This document shows, piece after piece, positions 36,199 to 47,794 of a DNA stretch of 64,000 nt. The position numbers and the translations under genes are program-made. The notes under the pieces were generated by a model. The model was not told the origin of the DNA and searched no databases. It worked only from the letters and a program-made list of their open reading frames with translations. This stretch comes from Edaphochlamys debaryana (Eukaryota; Chlorophyta; Chlorophyceae; Chlamydomonadales): contig JAEHOE010000023.1 of assembly GCA_016858145.1 (NCBI GenBank), positions 806,001 to 870,000 of the forward strand, in the 5' to 3' direction. Positions within the stretch are counted from its first letter, which is position 1. The number at the start of each line of letters is the position of its first letter.

Positions 36199-39100
36199 AT
36201 GCGTGGCGCAGCTCGACTGGCTCGGTCAATATGCAGCGAGCCAGGCGGTAGGGCTGTGGCGCACGTCCCCGACCGCCTCGCCGCTGGCCCTCCCAGCACA
36301 AGTGGCCGCTGCGCCACCCACCCAACCCGTGCCGTCAGCACCTCTCTCGCCTCAACTCCTCGTGCCAGCCAGCCGCGCCCCGACCCGCCTGTACGCTCTG
36401 CCTACATTCATCTACCTTTCTGCAAACGGAAATGCTTCTACTGCGACTTTCCAGTCGAGGCGATCGGGCTCAACCCTTCGGCGCCAAGTGGGTTGGCGTG
36501 GCAGCATTCTTTCACCAGGGCGTACACCAGGGCTGCTGCTAGTAGACTCCCCCAAACCCTTACCTTCAAGTCCCTGCCACTGTCCCCGCCCTGTCTCCTC
36601 ATCGAATTTGCCAAACCTCTCCCCAGAGGTGGAGGCGCGCATGCAGCGCTATGTCGACACACTGCTGGCGGAGATCGCTGCAAGCCGGGTGCTGCCGGGA
36701 GGGCCGCTGGAGACGGTCTTCTTTGGCGGAGGGGTGAGGTGACGGCCGTGCCAGGGGTACCACAGTGTGTAGCAGTACTGGTCCACAACGTGCCTGTGCT
36801 GTTGCGAAGCTTGGGGCTGGTATCCGTGGTCTTGCCCTCAAAACCCTGCTGGCAGCAAGCCACCAGGATTGCGAACCCTATCCAGACTGCTCCTCCGCCT
36901 CCTCCCCCACCTCCCTCACCTGCCCTCCCCCTCCCCCTCCCCCTCCTCCTGCCGCGCCCGCAGACGCCCTCGCTGCTGCCCCCCGAGCTGCTGGCACGCA
37001 TCCTGGAGGCGCTGGACGCGCGCGTGGGCCTGGCGGGGGGCGCCGAGGTGTCCATGGAGGCGGACCCCGGCACCTTCGACGGCCCCCGCCTGCGGGAGTA
37101 CATGCGCCTGGGCGTCACGCGGCTGAGCGTGGGCGTGCAGGCCTTCCAGCAGGTGCGGGCCGCGGGCCGTCAGGCTGGGCCTGCGCGGGGGCCAGCTGGG
37201 CCCAGGAAACAGAGTAGGGAGCAGGGAGGAGGTTTGGGCAGGGAGCCTGGTGCCGAAGAGCGGTGACTTCAACAGTAAGCTCCTAGAACACAGCACAGCC
37301 AGCAAGCCACTGGTACCGACACTTCCGCCGGAGCATCACCTATCGGGCATCCTTGCTTGGCTTCCTGTGCCCAGGAGCTGCTCACCGCGTGCGGCCGCGG
37401 CCACAACCTGGCCGACGTGCGGGCGGCCATCGATGCGGTGCACGAGGCGGGGCCGCCCTCCTGGAGCCTGGACCTCATCAGCGGGCTCCCGGGCCTCACG
37501 CCCGACATGTGGCGGGAGTCGCTGCAGGAGGCGGTGGCGGCGGGGCCGGGCCACGTGTCCGTGTACGACCTGCAGGTGCGGTGGAGGGGGTCCGGATGGA
37601 AAGTGTGCAGAGGGAAGGTTTGAGACATTGAGAGTGGCATGGCTGGTTTATGTTTGGGCGTGAGCCTTCACCATAAGGTCTCATGGGCTGGGAGGGTAGG
37701 GTGCTGAGGGCGAGGATCCATGTGTTCGATGGCGACGTGTGGTGGCATAAGGGGAAAGGATACTGACTGGGGCCATGCTGCTGGCGTGCATGGGTTGAAC
37801 ACGCGTGTCGACTAGGGCCGTGCCTCCAGGAACAAGCTGCAAGGGAGCTTTCCCATATCCACCTCCGACTGGCTCAGGCTGTCCCTCTCCGGGCTGCTTG
37901 TGAACCACCTCCCTGGTACCTTCATGCGCGGCTGCAGGTGGAGGAGGGCACTCCCTTCGAGCGCTGGCGGCGGGCAGGGCGCCTGGCCCTTCCGCCCGAC
38001 GACGCGGCGGTCGAGATGTACGGCACCGCATCAGAGCTGCTGGGGGCAGCGGGCTTCGAGCACTACGAGGTACGCCCGAGACAGGGGCGCCCCACTGCAA
38101 TATCGGTGTTCGCCTACCCATGGGTTACGGGGAGTCTGTACTGGTATGTCGATTAGGGTCCAGATGGGTTAAGCACGTTATGACATCCAACCTTCACCTT
38201 GAAGCGCTATCTGTCTTATCCGTGGTCTCTGGCCCCTGCTCCCTGCCCCCACTGCGGCCCCAGGTATCCAACTACGCCCGGGCCGGCCACCGCTGCGCCC
38301 ACAACCAGGTCTACTGGCTGGGACTGCCGTACTACGCGTACGGCATGGGTGCGGCGTCGTACCTGGAGGGCCGCCGCTTCACGCGGCCGGCCAAGATGCG
38401 CCCCTACGAGGCCTGGGTGGCGGAGCTGGCGGCCCGGGCCGCGGGCGGTGTGGAGCTGCCGCTGCCGGGCGACTGCCTGCCGCGGGAGTCGCCGGTGCGT
38501 GGCCGTTGCGCCTTGGGTTGACCAAGGAGCAGGAGAGGAGGGTTTGCAAGTGTCGCACTCAGTCTCCGCTGCCCCTGTCCAAGTCGCGCCTTGGTATCCC
38601 GCTTTCGCTCGAGGACATGCTCGTGCTCCGCATGCCCATCGTGACCTTTCACCACCCGCCCGCCTCCCTGCCTGCATCCCGCTGCCACCACCCCAGCTTC
38701 CCCACACCCTCTCCCACACCCGCTCCCCAGGAGGAGCTGCTCTTAGACACACTGATGCTGCGGCTGCGCACCGCGGACGGCCTGGACCTGGCGGCCCTGG
38801 CGGCGGCCTACGGCCCCGCGGCCGTGCGGACGGTCACCGCCGCCCTGGCCCCGCACGAGCGCCGCGGCGGCGTGGCGGCGTTCGACGGCGAAGGCCGCAC
38901 CGCCAGCCTGGCGGAGGCGACGTTCGCGGCGCTCAAGTCAGCGGCGGCGGCGGCGGGCAAGGGCCCTGAGCCGCTGCCGTCGCTGCAGGCGGCGGGGTCA
39001 TCGGGGGCGGGGGCGGCGGCAGGGGCCAGCGCGCAACGGGGAGCTGGGGAGGAGGGCGTGGCAGGTAGCGGGAGACGTGGGCCGAGGGTGCGGCTGGCGG

Positions 39101-39228
39101 ACCCGCAGGGCTTCCTGTTGTCCAACGACATCATCAGCGACGTGTTTGCCGCGTTCGACATCACGGAGTCGGGGCGGGGGCAGGCCGCCGAGGAGGCGGG
39201 CCCCGCAGCGGCCCTGGCGCAGGCGTGA
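36199..39228 (+). CDS. HemW-like radical SAM protein (oxygen-independent coproporphyrinogen oxidase family)
   Basis: Seven exons, all in phase, 548 residues: 36199-36487, 36627-36733, 36964-37152, 37375-37575, 37938-38069, 38264-38494, 38731-39228. The radical SAM cluster motif is present (HLPFCKRKCFYCDFP, CxxxCxxC with the aromatic residue), followed by FFGGG and TPSLL, EADPGTFD, RLSVGVQAFQ, DLISGLPG, SVYDLQ, and a HemN C-terminal domain (ELLLDTLMLRLRTADGLDL, GFLLSNDIIS). The Cys after the third cluster Cys that marks true HemN is absent (FPV), which favours HemW, a heme chaperone, over the enzyme. The Arg/Ala-rich first 60 residues look like an organelle-targeting leader; an upstream in-frame ATG at 36169 is an alternative start. 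Subcellular site is inferred, not shown. Confidence 0.92.
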
Positions 39229-40126
39229 CGCGGGTGACTGCCTGGGCAAAGGGGATGGGGGCTGTGCGGGCGTGCGGCTTGTGCATGCGGGTGCTGGCGG
39301 CTGGTTGCTCGTGGAAGCAGGGATCTGGATGGCTGAGGCAGGCTGACGCGCACGGAAGCATGTCGAGCGTGATGGTGAGCGTGGCAATGCCGGCTTCCCA
39401 AGCTGGGAAAGGATGGGGAGAAGGCCGTGCAACGGAGCAGGGCAGGTGGGCCTGGCGGCTGTGACCGACCTCGCCTCAACTTGTAAACAGGAGTGGTGTT
39501 ACTGGGGTACCGGCTGGGTGTATGACTACCGGTACCACCCCACGGGCCACAGTGCCTGGCTTCAGTGGCTTGCAAGGTAGCTGTGGTAGCTTACACAGCT
39601 CCTGTCGTGCATCGTCCAGCACAACACCTTGCGCTGTCGATAGCGCCTCGCGGCCCTCGCCTGGCTCTTGGCCGCACACTGGCGCTGTCATAGGCCCCAC
39701 AACGCTGGCGGTGTCAGCCCACCCCACAGCATAGCTGCACATCCCCTTGACCCTACCGACGATATGGTGCCCTCTTTCAGCACCGCAACCGCCTCTTTAC
39801 GCCCTTTCCCCGCGCCCTGCTCACACCTCATCACCCGCGGCTCTCGGCTCTCAGCCCTCAGCTGCGCCAACGACAGCAGCGTCCAGCCAGCCCCGCCAAG
39901 AAGAAGGACATCACTAAACCCCTCAGCATCGCCGTTCACGTCCTCTAGCACGTCCGCACTCGGCCGCCTGCATAGTTGCGCTCAACCTGTGCCCTACCGC
40001 GCCCTCCCCCGACACATAGTATACCCCCCCCACACACACATACACATCCCAACTGGGCTGGCTTGGTTATCGCCGGTTCAGCCTTGGCTGAGGTGTCCGT
40101 GCTTAGCATCCCTGGCCCCGTCGCTC
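39229..40126. other. Convergent intergenic region
   Basis: Between the 3' ends of the HemW-like (plus) and FMC1-like (minus) genes. TTACA at 39591-39595 could be the minus-strand polyadenylation signal. A CACACA run lies at about 40030. No gene is seen. Confidence 0.5.
39482..39486 (+). terminator. Candidate polyadenylation signal TGTAA of the HemW-like gene
   Basis: TGTAA about 254 bases after the stop at 39228, within the usual 3'UTR range. Confidence 0.5.
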
Positions 40127-40615
40127 CTACCCTTGGGCCGACCCTTGCCCCCCGCGGGGGCCCCTCGGCTTGACGGGGGCGTCTGGCAGGGCAAAGCCCA
40201 CCCGCCGTGCGGTGGCTTCAATCATCTTCTTGGTCCGCTCATCCACGTCCAGGCCGATGTTATATGAAAGCAGCAGCTCCTTGTGCTTGGCAATGTTTTC
40301 TGCTAGCGCGGCCCACTCGCGAGCCATTACGATGGCCTGGGCTGGGGTGGGCGCGGACCCCGAGGGGGCGATGGGGCGTGCCCATGTCGGGATGCCGCTG
40401 GGCGCGGGAGAGGCGCCGGAGGAGGCGGACGCGCTGGCGGACGCGGAGGACTGCTCTTCAGTTGTAGAAGCAGGGGCTCGGAAGCGAGCGAGGACCTCTT
40501 TGCGCCACTGCTGGTTGCCGCTGACGGGGGTCAGATGCCGGTCGACGGCGCGCAGCACGGCGCGGAGCGCGGACCGCACCTCCGCCGGGCTAACACCCGA
40601 AGGCGACGGCGCCAT
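40127..40615 (-). CDS. FMC1-like LYR-family protein (mitochondrial ATP synthase assembly factor)
   Basis: Single exon, 162 residues from the ATG at 40615. The N-terminal helix (VRSALRAVLRAVDRHL) has the LYR-family form, and the C-terminal half (LAENIAKHKELLLSYNIGLD, ERTKKMIEATARRVGFALP) matches FMC1, a small mitochondrial factor needed for assembly of the F1 part of ATP synthase. A Ser/Ala-rich linker (about residues 52-95) is an expansion typical of algal proteins. It is transcribed divergently from a second mitochondrial gene. The remote family match was made by eye, so another LYR protein is possible. Confidence 0.75.
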   Translation of the reverse strand: MAPSPSGVSPAEVRSALRAVLRAVDRHLTPVSGNQQWRKEVLARFRAPASTTEEQSSASASASASSGASPAPSGIPTWARPIAPSGSAPTPAQAIVMAREWAALAENIAKHKELLLSYNIGLDVDERTKKMIEATARRVGFALPDAPVKPRGPRGGQGSAQG

Positions 40616-41132
40616 GCCGCAGCAAGGACTCCACGAAGATGCTGCAGTGCTGTGGCTGGGCCGCTCGCGCAGTCAGTGCAATGCCGATTATGGATGGCTT
40701 GCGTGCACCTTAGGTTTCGCCCGCACGCTGTTAGTGGGTACCTCCAGGTCGCACTTGTATAGCTACCTCAGCAGAAGTGAGCAGAAGAGCGCGAAGCACA
40801 CGCAGAGCTGATGTCACGCGGCGCAGCGTGCCGACAGGTATATAATGCGCTGATGCCGGATACGTGTGGGAGCTGTGGGGGGCCTACATGCACGGGCTGT
40901 GGGCTGCGGGGGCATATGGCGGGGGCTTCCAGTCGATCCCGCTCTGCAGGTGCCATCCCGCTTGGCACGCCGACGACGTCCCTATACTTCGTGATACAGA
41001 TAGAGCTACCTTTCTCAGGCTGCTTGCCGTCTCTAGGGCTGCAGGACTAGCGCTTGCTCGCTGCGTTGATTGTGCGCGGCGACGAGCCTGCTTGCTGCAC
41101 GCTAGAAGCCGCGCCATACGTGCTTGACCATT
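40616..41132. promoter_or_regulatory. Shared upstream region of two mitochondrial-protein genes
   Basis: A 517-base gap between divergent start codons. GTATATAATG at 40838-40847 is a TATA-like element readable on either strand. Confidence 0.45.
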
Positions 41133-43503
41133 ATGTTGGCGAGGAGCGTACAGCGGCATCGTCGCGCTCTAGGTCCTATTCTTTCTGCATGGCAGAACTC
41201 CGTCCAGCTGACCAGCGACATACCCAGCTGCTCGGGGCGAGAAGAGAACAGCTGTAGCGTAAGCGGTCATGCTGCTGCCCGCCTGGGCTCGCGAGCTTGG
41301 GCGGAGCTGCAGTTCCGGCGAGGCATGGCGGGGCCGGCAGAGCCCCAGCCCTCCCAGCCCTCCCAGCCATCCTCGAACAACAACACCTCCCCACCGAGTA
41401 GCTCGGGCCCCTCAGCCCCGGGTGCAAGCAACACTCTGCTGCCCTCTGCCACGGCGGAGGTGGAGGAGGCCTTCCGGGTGGACCCTCTGAACACGGCACA
41501 CACGCTGGCGGCCCGTTTGTCCCCAGCACAGCGAGCAGGTGAGAGCAGTCGTGCGCATGACTCTGGGGCAGTGCACGCACCCGTGCTTCCCCGCATCAGC
41601 AGCCGCCTGTCTCCTCAGGTTCACCACACAGGCGGGTTCCTCCGCCGGCCCCTCTGCATCCTCTGCTTCCGGCCCCTCGTCACGGGCACAGCCGTTGCAG
41701 CGACCCCCGACGCTGCCGAGCCGCCGGCTATGCACTGTGCCTGCTGCGCTCCGCAGTACCGGGGTGCTGACCCGAGGCGTACCCTCACCGCACCCCTCCT
41801 CACCCGCGCCCTCTCCCCCCACTGCTCTGCGTGCCGTGCAGTCCTCGCCGCGGCGCTGGCGCAGCACACGGACCGCAAGGAGCTCGCAAAGGACGAGAAG
41901 TACTGGGAGGAGCTCTTCCGCGCCCACGACATGCTGGAGGGGGACTCGCCCGGGGCGCTGAGCAGGCAGGCGCTGGGACCGGGGCCGGGGCTGGGGTTTG
42001 CGGTTGCGGTTTAGTCAGCGCCCGGGGGCCTTCTACTTGGCTGCACACTTGGGACTCCCCTGGGCCAGACCGGCAAAGGCCCAGGCAGGCAAGCAAGGCT
42101 AGCGGCAGCAGGGGCGCGAAAGTCACTGCCGTGACGCCGACCCACGCAGGGCGGAGTTCCAGGCGGCCATGCTGGCGCACACGTCCCTAACGGAGCTGCG
42201 GATCAAGACGCCGCCCTCCTCCTCGGCGCTGAAGATGGTGTTCCTGGCATCCGCCATTCCGTTCCTCGGGTTCGGCTTCCTCGATAACGCCATCATGGTG
42301 GGGTGGGGCGGGTTGAGGTGGGGCCGGTTGTGCAGGACTACGACGGTTGTTGTCCAACCGCCGGCCCTGGCGGGCTCAAATCCCGACTGAAAGACCCTGG
42401 CAAGACATGGAGGGCGGCACGCTGAAAGGAAGGGAGCTGAGGTCTGCTTCGGATGCACAGCCTTTGGGCTTGGCCCGCCTGACCGCGACCCTGGCCCATG
42501 TGCCGCTTCCCCTGCCGCCTCCCTCCTCAGTTGGTGGCGGGCGAGGAGATCGACAACATCTTCGGCATCAAGCTGGGGCTGTCCACGCTGGCATCGGCGG
42601 GACTGGGCAACGCTGTGGCGGTGGGGAGGGGCTGGAGGGCCCGTGCTGCAGCTGGCCTCCGTCCGGAGACGCGCGTTGAGGCCACAGGGCCCGTTGCTGG
42701 AGGATTGGGTGCATGCTCGCCGCCGGCGCGGGGTCGGATTGGGGCGACCGAGCCTGGAAGGGGCACACGTGCCGTAAGCCGGGGCTGCGGCATGCGCCCA
42801 GCCGTACGCTTAACGATTGCCGCTGCCCTGCCGTGTAGGACGTCATCGGCGTGGGGGCGGCCAAGTACATCGAGGTGGGTTTGTGCGGAGGGCTGCAAGT
42901 ACCGTGGGGGACAGGCCAAGGAAGCCGGCCGAGCAGTACGGCTGGGGGTGTCTGTAGGGCTCGCGATCCTGGGGCGGGCGTGGCGGGTCGTGGCGCGGGC
43001 TGGGTCCCCGGTGTGCTCGGTTATGAGCTGATGCTGCAGTACTAGTAGCGACCGAGTAGCCGAATGTCGCTCATCCAGGCTGCTCTCCCTCCTCGTTGTC
43101 CCTATCGGCGAGCGCAGCAAGTGGTGCGGCTGTTCCCCTTCGTGCGGGAGCCCAAGCTCTCCAAGTTCCAGCAGGCCATGCCCAGCACGCAGAGTGAGCG
43201 GGGCGGGTCGCGAGCCCGGTCTGGGGTCTGGGGCGGTGCAGCCATGACACTTCTGCTGGTCACGTCCTGGGGCCCACGGGCCAGCCGCTGTCTGGCTCCC
43301 AAACACGCAGTCCGCAGCTGACAGCCAAGCAACCGCCTCGCCCCGCAGCTTTGAGACCGCCCCGCCTCTCTGTTTTTGTTCCACCCCACACCCGTGCCGC
43401 AGGAGCCAAGCTGGCGGGTGCCATGATCGGCGTCCTCATCGGCTGCCTGCTGGGGCTCACGCCGCTATTCATGTCGGGATCGTTCTTCGTGCGGGGCTCG
43501 TGA
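41133..43503 (+). CDS. TMEM65-like mitochondrial membrane protein
   Basis: Seven exons, all in phase, 326 residues: 41133-41538, 41842-41965, 42150-42297, 42531-42620, 42839-42874, 43118-43193, 43403-43503. The first 30 residues (MLARSVQRHRRALGPILSAW) are a textbook mitochondrial presequence; the later ATG at 41326 would lose it. The C-terminal 170 residues match TMEM65: FLASAIPFLGFGFLDNAIM, AGEEIDNIFGIKLGLSTLAS, GLGNAVADVIGVGAAKYIE and AGAMIGVLIGCLLGLTPLF, giving three or more membrane segments. Between them is a charged helix (AQHTDRKELAKDEKYWEELF). Animal TMEM65 is an inner-membrane protein linked to ion balance; that role here is an inference. Intron 2 has a GC donor (AG|GCAGGC). Confidence 0.92.
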
Positions 43504-44988
43504 GAGTTGGGCGCCAACTGCAGGGACTGTGGGGAGCGCGCGGGAACGAACGGGCCGGCAGCAGCTTGACGGGGTGGAGGGGTGCAAGCTACGCCTGGAG
43601 CCTTGGCCGGGCGTGGCCGGCGTCAAGGCGGGGGCTGGCGTAAGACCCCTCGCCCATGAACCAAGATAGGAAGGCAAGAATCGGACTTGACCCTGGGGAG
43701 GGGCGCGTGCAGGGCCCGTTGCCCGCAGCAAGCAGTTGCGGGCCGGGCGTTTGAGCTGGTTACACAGGTGGTGAACAGCCATCTGCATGCAGTACGGCAA
43801 TCGTTTGAGCCCCTCTGTATCGTAGCAGACGACGCGGGGGCTTGTCCTGGGGGTACCTGCGCGTGTATCATACTTGCCCGCTGAGAGCGGACGGTTGGCT
43901 TTCGGCCACCTTTGCTTATGGACACTGAGCGGTTGTGGCAGGCTAGGCAATGCTAGGCATCGCTGCGAGGGCGTCGTGGTCGTGGCCTCGAGCGTCAGGG
44001 GGCGCCGGGGCGGGTATGCACCCAAATGGTGCACCCATGTGGGGGCAGTTAAAGGCCGGAAGGCTTCTCGGATGCAATGCATGGACGGAGCGCAGTTGCG
44101 CAGGTCTGCATATGTAACGGTGGAGTTCTGGACTGGTGAGGCTGTGGCCCTGATGCAATTTAGTTACATGGCAGCCCCGCTGCCCCGATGGGTTGTGGGG
44201 TTGTGGGGTTACCCGTTGTGGGGTTACCCGATGGCATTGAAAAGGCATAACGTACACATTACTTGGCCGGAAGGGCCGGTCACATAGAAAGCACATCCAC
44301 TCATGCGTTGGTCCATACTCATGCGCCTGCAGCTGATAACAGACAGAACATGCCAAGCCGGCAGCGTACCCATCTCAAGCCGTGAACCTGGCCCATGCCC
44401 TGTCTCGGCTGGTATCATAGCCGTTGCACCCACCTTCCTCCTTCCCCTCCCCGGGCCGCTCTCCTCAGCAGAACCTAGACATACCCCGGCGTCGGAGACG
44501 TTCCGCCCAACTCAGCGCCTCGCTTTCCCTGGCCTCATCAGCTTTCAAGGGCCCAGCCACCGCCGAAGCGCGGGGCCCGCCGCGCCGTCTGCCAACGCAG
44601 ACGGCACCAACAGACGGCTAGCGCCTCTAGCTGAAGCACCCAGAAGCACCCACCCAGAAGAAGCGCCCAACGTCCAAACGAACGTCCGACAGAAGCACCC
44701 AGAAGCACCCACCCAGAACCCATAATAGGGGCTCTCAAGGCTCTCAGGCTCTCGCTCGAGCTGAGGCTAGCAAGTGTGAGCCCGTGCTCGTTCTTTGACC
44801 CCCACAGTGCGGTGCTGGCGATAAGTGCTGCGCAACTACCATCAACGGCGCCACCACCTATACATGCGTGAGTCATGCGCGCGATGGCGCTGTCCGAAAG
44901 CACCCGCCACCCGTACGCAGCGCTGCCTGCCTGCCCACCGCATGCGGCCACCAGCTCGAGCGGCCCGAGGGCCCCCTCCGGCAGGCGC
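43504..44988. other. Convergent intergenic region
   Basis: Between the stops of the TMEM65-like (plus) and FHA (minus) genes. Contains TGTAA at 44113-44117 (plus) and TTACA at 44164-44168 (minus), and two short direct repeats: GTGGGGTTACCCG at about 44200-44230 and CAGAAGCACCCA at 44640-44710. No gene seen. Confidence 0.5.
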
Positions 44989-46420
44989 TCACGCCCCCGC
45001 CACCGCTCCCTGCGGCGGCACTGCCAGTGCGTCCATGGCCTGGTGGCAGCGCCGCACCATGTCCGCGGTGGCCTGCGTGCTGGCGGCCTGGGGGAGGGAG
45101 ACAGGGGCAGCGCCGTAGCGGGGTTAAGCGGAGGGTGTCAACTGTCAAGCCCTGCGCGCTGGTCGGCGGCTGTCGCGTCCAGGCATGCTCGCCGGAGCCC
45201 TGTCTCTGTACGCGCTTGTACCGGAAAGGGCCCCACGCCCAGCTCGTACACAGCCGACGCGAAATGGAGCGCGTTGAGACGTCGGTCCCCGAGCAGCGGA
45301 GGCCCCCTGCCCACCGCACCAAGTACCGCACCTCGAGCGCTTGGCACCGCGCCTCGATGTGTGCCTGCAGCAGGAGCTGCATGCTGATGTCGGCCAGGGT
45401 GCGCGGCTCCAGCTGCGGGGGGGGAAGGGAGGCGGAGGGCCGCGGGGGCAGGGCGTTCAGGTGAACAAGAGCTTTACGGCGGGCAGGCGGGCTGCGTGCG
45501 CAAGTCCCATTGCCGTGTGCTGAGGATGTGGGTCGGGCTGAGTTGGGAGCGGGCAGGCCCCGTGTGCTGAGGGCCGGTTATGTGCCTAAAGTGCCCGCGT
45601 CGCCGGGGAGGAAGCCAGGCGCACGCTGGGGTTGGCAGCGGGGCGCACCTCGACGCTGGCGATGGTCGTGAGTCCGAAGCCGATGTGCTCACCCCCCTTG
45701 AGAACGTGCGCGCCTGCACGTATTTTGACAGCCAAGACAGTAGGTTTGACTCAGCCGTGGTGACCGTGGCTGGCCGCGGCGCCTGTGGTTGCCCACGGAG
45801 GCCCCTTGGGGCTCTACACAGGATGCCCGTGCCGCGCTCGTCAGAACGGACAGGGACCCCCACGAAGGGGCAGGAACTCACTGAAGGGTTCTAGTTTGGC
45901 GCCGTTGACGCGTGTCCCGTTGGTGGTGTCGACTGCATGGCGCGGGTGGGGTGGTATGAGGGGGACTGCTCTAGGGCCCCGCGATGGCGACCGTGCGCCC
46001 ATCTCACCATCCCGCAGCAGCCAGTCCTGGCCGTTCCACGCGATTTCCGCGTGCTTCTCGCTTATCGTGTGGTCCTTGATGTACAGTTTGCACCTCTGCG
46101 TCAGGGCGGGCAAGGGTGAGGCACAAAATGCCGAGGACTTGTCTCTGCATGGAGGGTTATCGGCCCTAGCAGCATACGCACGGGACCTGGGTGTCTCGAT
46201 GGTACACGACGGACGCGTTCAGCTGCAACGCAACGGCGCATTGCTTTTCGCGCGACATGCGACCCCGGCTTGCCTTCACGCGCCCCACGGTGATAAGGGC
46301 AAGCTCGTCGGAGTCAAACTCCTGGCCCACGCAAGGTCCTTCCACAATGCTCAGTTTTAGCCGAGGCGGGACAACAAAGTTCTGCGACAGCTGGCCACCC
46401 GCGTTCGAAGCTGCGGCCAT
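44989..46420 (-). CDS. Small FHA-domain protein
   Basis: Six exons, all in phase, 176 residues: 46274-46420, 46008-46095, 45882-45932, 45649-45713, 45332-45412, 44989-45087. The FHA fold, which binds phosphothreonine peptides, covers residues about 18-125: LKLSIVEGPCVGQEF, TVGR, HTISEKHAEIAW, WLLRD, DTTNGTRVNG and GGEHIGFG. The GR, S..H and N-G core positions are present, though the usual SRxH reads SEKH, so the main phosphate-contact Arg is changed. The C-terminal 50 residues form a helix (LADISMQLLLQAHIEARCQALE; MVRRCHQAMDAL). Intron 1 uses a GC donor (AAG|GCAAGC); only this choice keeps the FHA sequence continuous. No catalytic domain is attached, so it is probably an adaptor. Confidence 0.88.
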
Positions 46421-47794
46421 CTTTGCTGTTTGCGATGGCGACTGTGACAGTGCTTTCGGTTATGTGCAAGCATATGACAAGCTCGCTGGGCGGCCCCGCC
46501 CTGTGAGGGCAGCGGGCGTGACCTGGATCCCGGGTGCCGTGCGTGCCCATGCCCACACCCCACTTGGGCGCCCGCCTGTCCCCCTGAACGGGCCGAACCC
46601 AGCATTCCCACGCGCCACCGAGACCCCGTCACTGTGCCTGGCGCTCACCGCCGCAGGGTACGTGCCACTCCACACTGATAACTGCCATCGAGGAGGAGTG
46701 CTGCTACACGCGCAACATGCGAGGGCGCGGCAAAGCGCAATGCCCCAGAATGCCCCTGATTATCGTTTCCAGGCAGGGGCGGCCCACAACCTAGTCGACC
46801 TCATCAGCCAGCGTCAGCCGCGCACACCGCTCCCCAAGTCCCCACACTGCCCACGCACTCGTGCCGTCCTGCTCGTGTCGGCCCTGCCCACGCCATTTGC
46901 GCTCAGCCCCTCATACGCCGCCACAGTGCCTCCACCGCCAGCCCCCACACTCCGCACACACAGATTTAAGGACTACTGGACCACCGGAACACCGCCCCGC
47001 ATACCGGACTTGCTGGTGTATCCGAAAGAGCCTCCGGGCCACCGCCCACCGGACTAAGCTTTGCACCGTGCGGTCAAGGTTACCCAACCACCCAAGGCAC
47101 CCATCCTTGTGGCCGTCCTTCCTGCACACGCTTTGACAGCCAGCCAACGATCGTGGGCACTTGCTACGATCGTCCGGAAGCAGTCACTGCACAAGGCCCT
47201 TGCAACGCTCTCCAACACCCAGCGCGCAGTACCCAGTCTCTGCGCCCCGCATCACTGCTTCCTCGTCGTGGGTGCGCCCCGGCGGCCCCACCCCCACCCC
47301 GGCTCACACGCCCGAACGCAAGACGCCGCAGTGGCTGCGTGTGTTCTGAGAGCAGTCAAGTCCGTAGCTCCACGTCGTGGATAACGAAACGCCGTCCCGT
47401 CCAACCTCCACTGGCCGCCCAGCGCAAGCAAACATCAGCCAACATCAGGATGAAGGAAGGGGTAAGGATCTCGATCCTGCAAGTATCCTCCAGGCCCCCC
47501 ATAAATCATTAGTCACTTCACTGCTTGACACGACCTGCTCCTGAACTGCAGGATCGTCGCTTTCCGCCTCCAAGCCGCACATGAAGCTCCCGCAGTTTCC
47601 CCGCCGCAAGATGTTCAGCAAGTGCTGGCTAGATGTTCGACCTGGGGCCTTGCGGACTTCCGGTAGGACCCCGGGCGCCGCCAAGGCCCAATGTGTTGCC
47701 GACTTCGTGGTTGCACCTGGAGCCATAGCTCCACGCTGCTACACTCCAGTCAGCCAGTTTGGCCACTGCCCTGCAGGCGGCCACCGCCTCCGCT
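46421..47794. other. Intergenic region
   Basis: Between the FHA gene start and the 3' end of the sulfatase-like gene. It should contain the FHA promoter and sulfatase 3'UTR. A plus-strand frame at 46191-47057 is open but shows no family features and mostly overlaps the FHA first exon. Confidence 0.45.
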
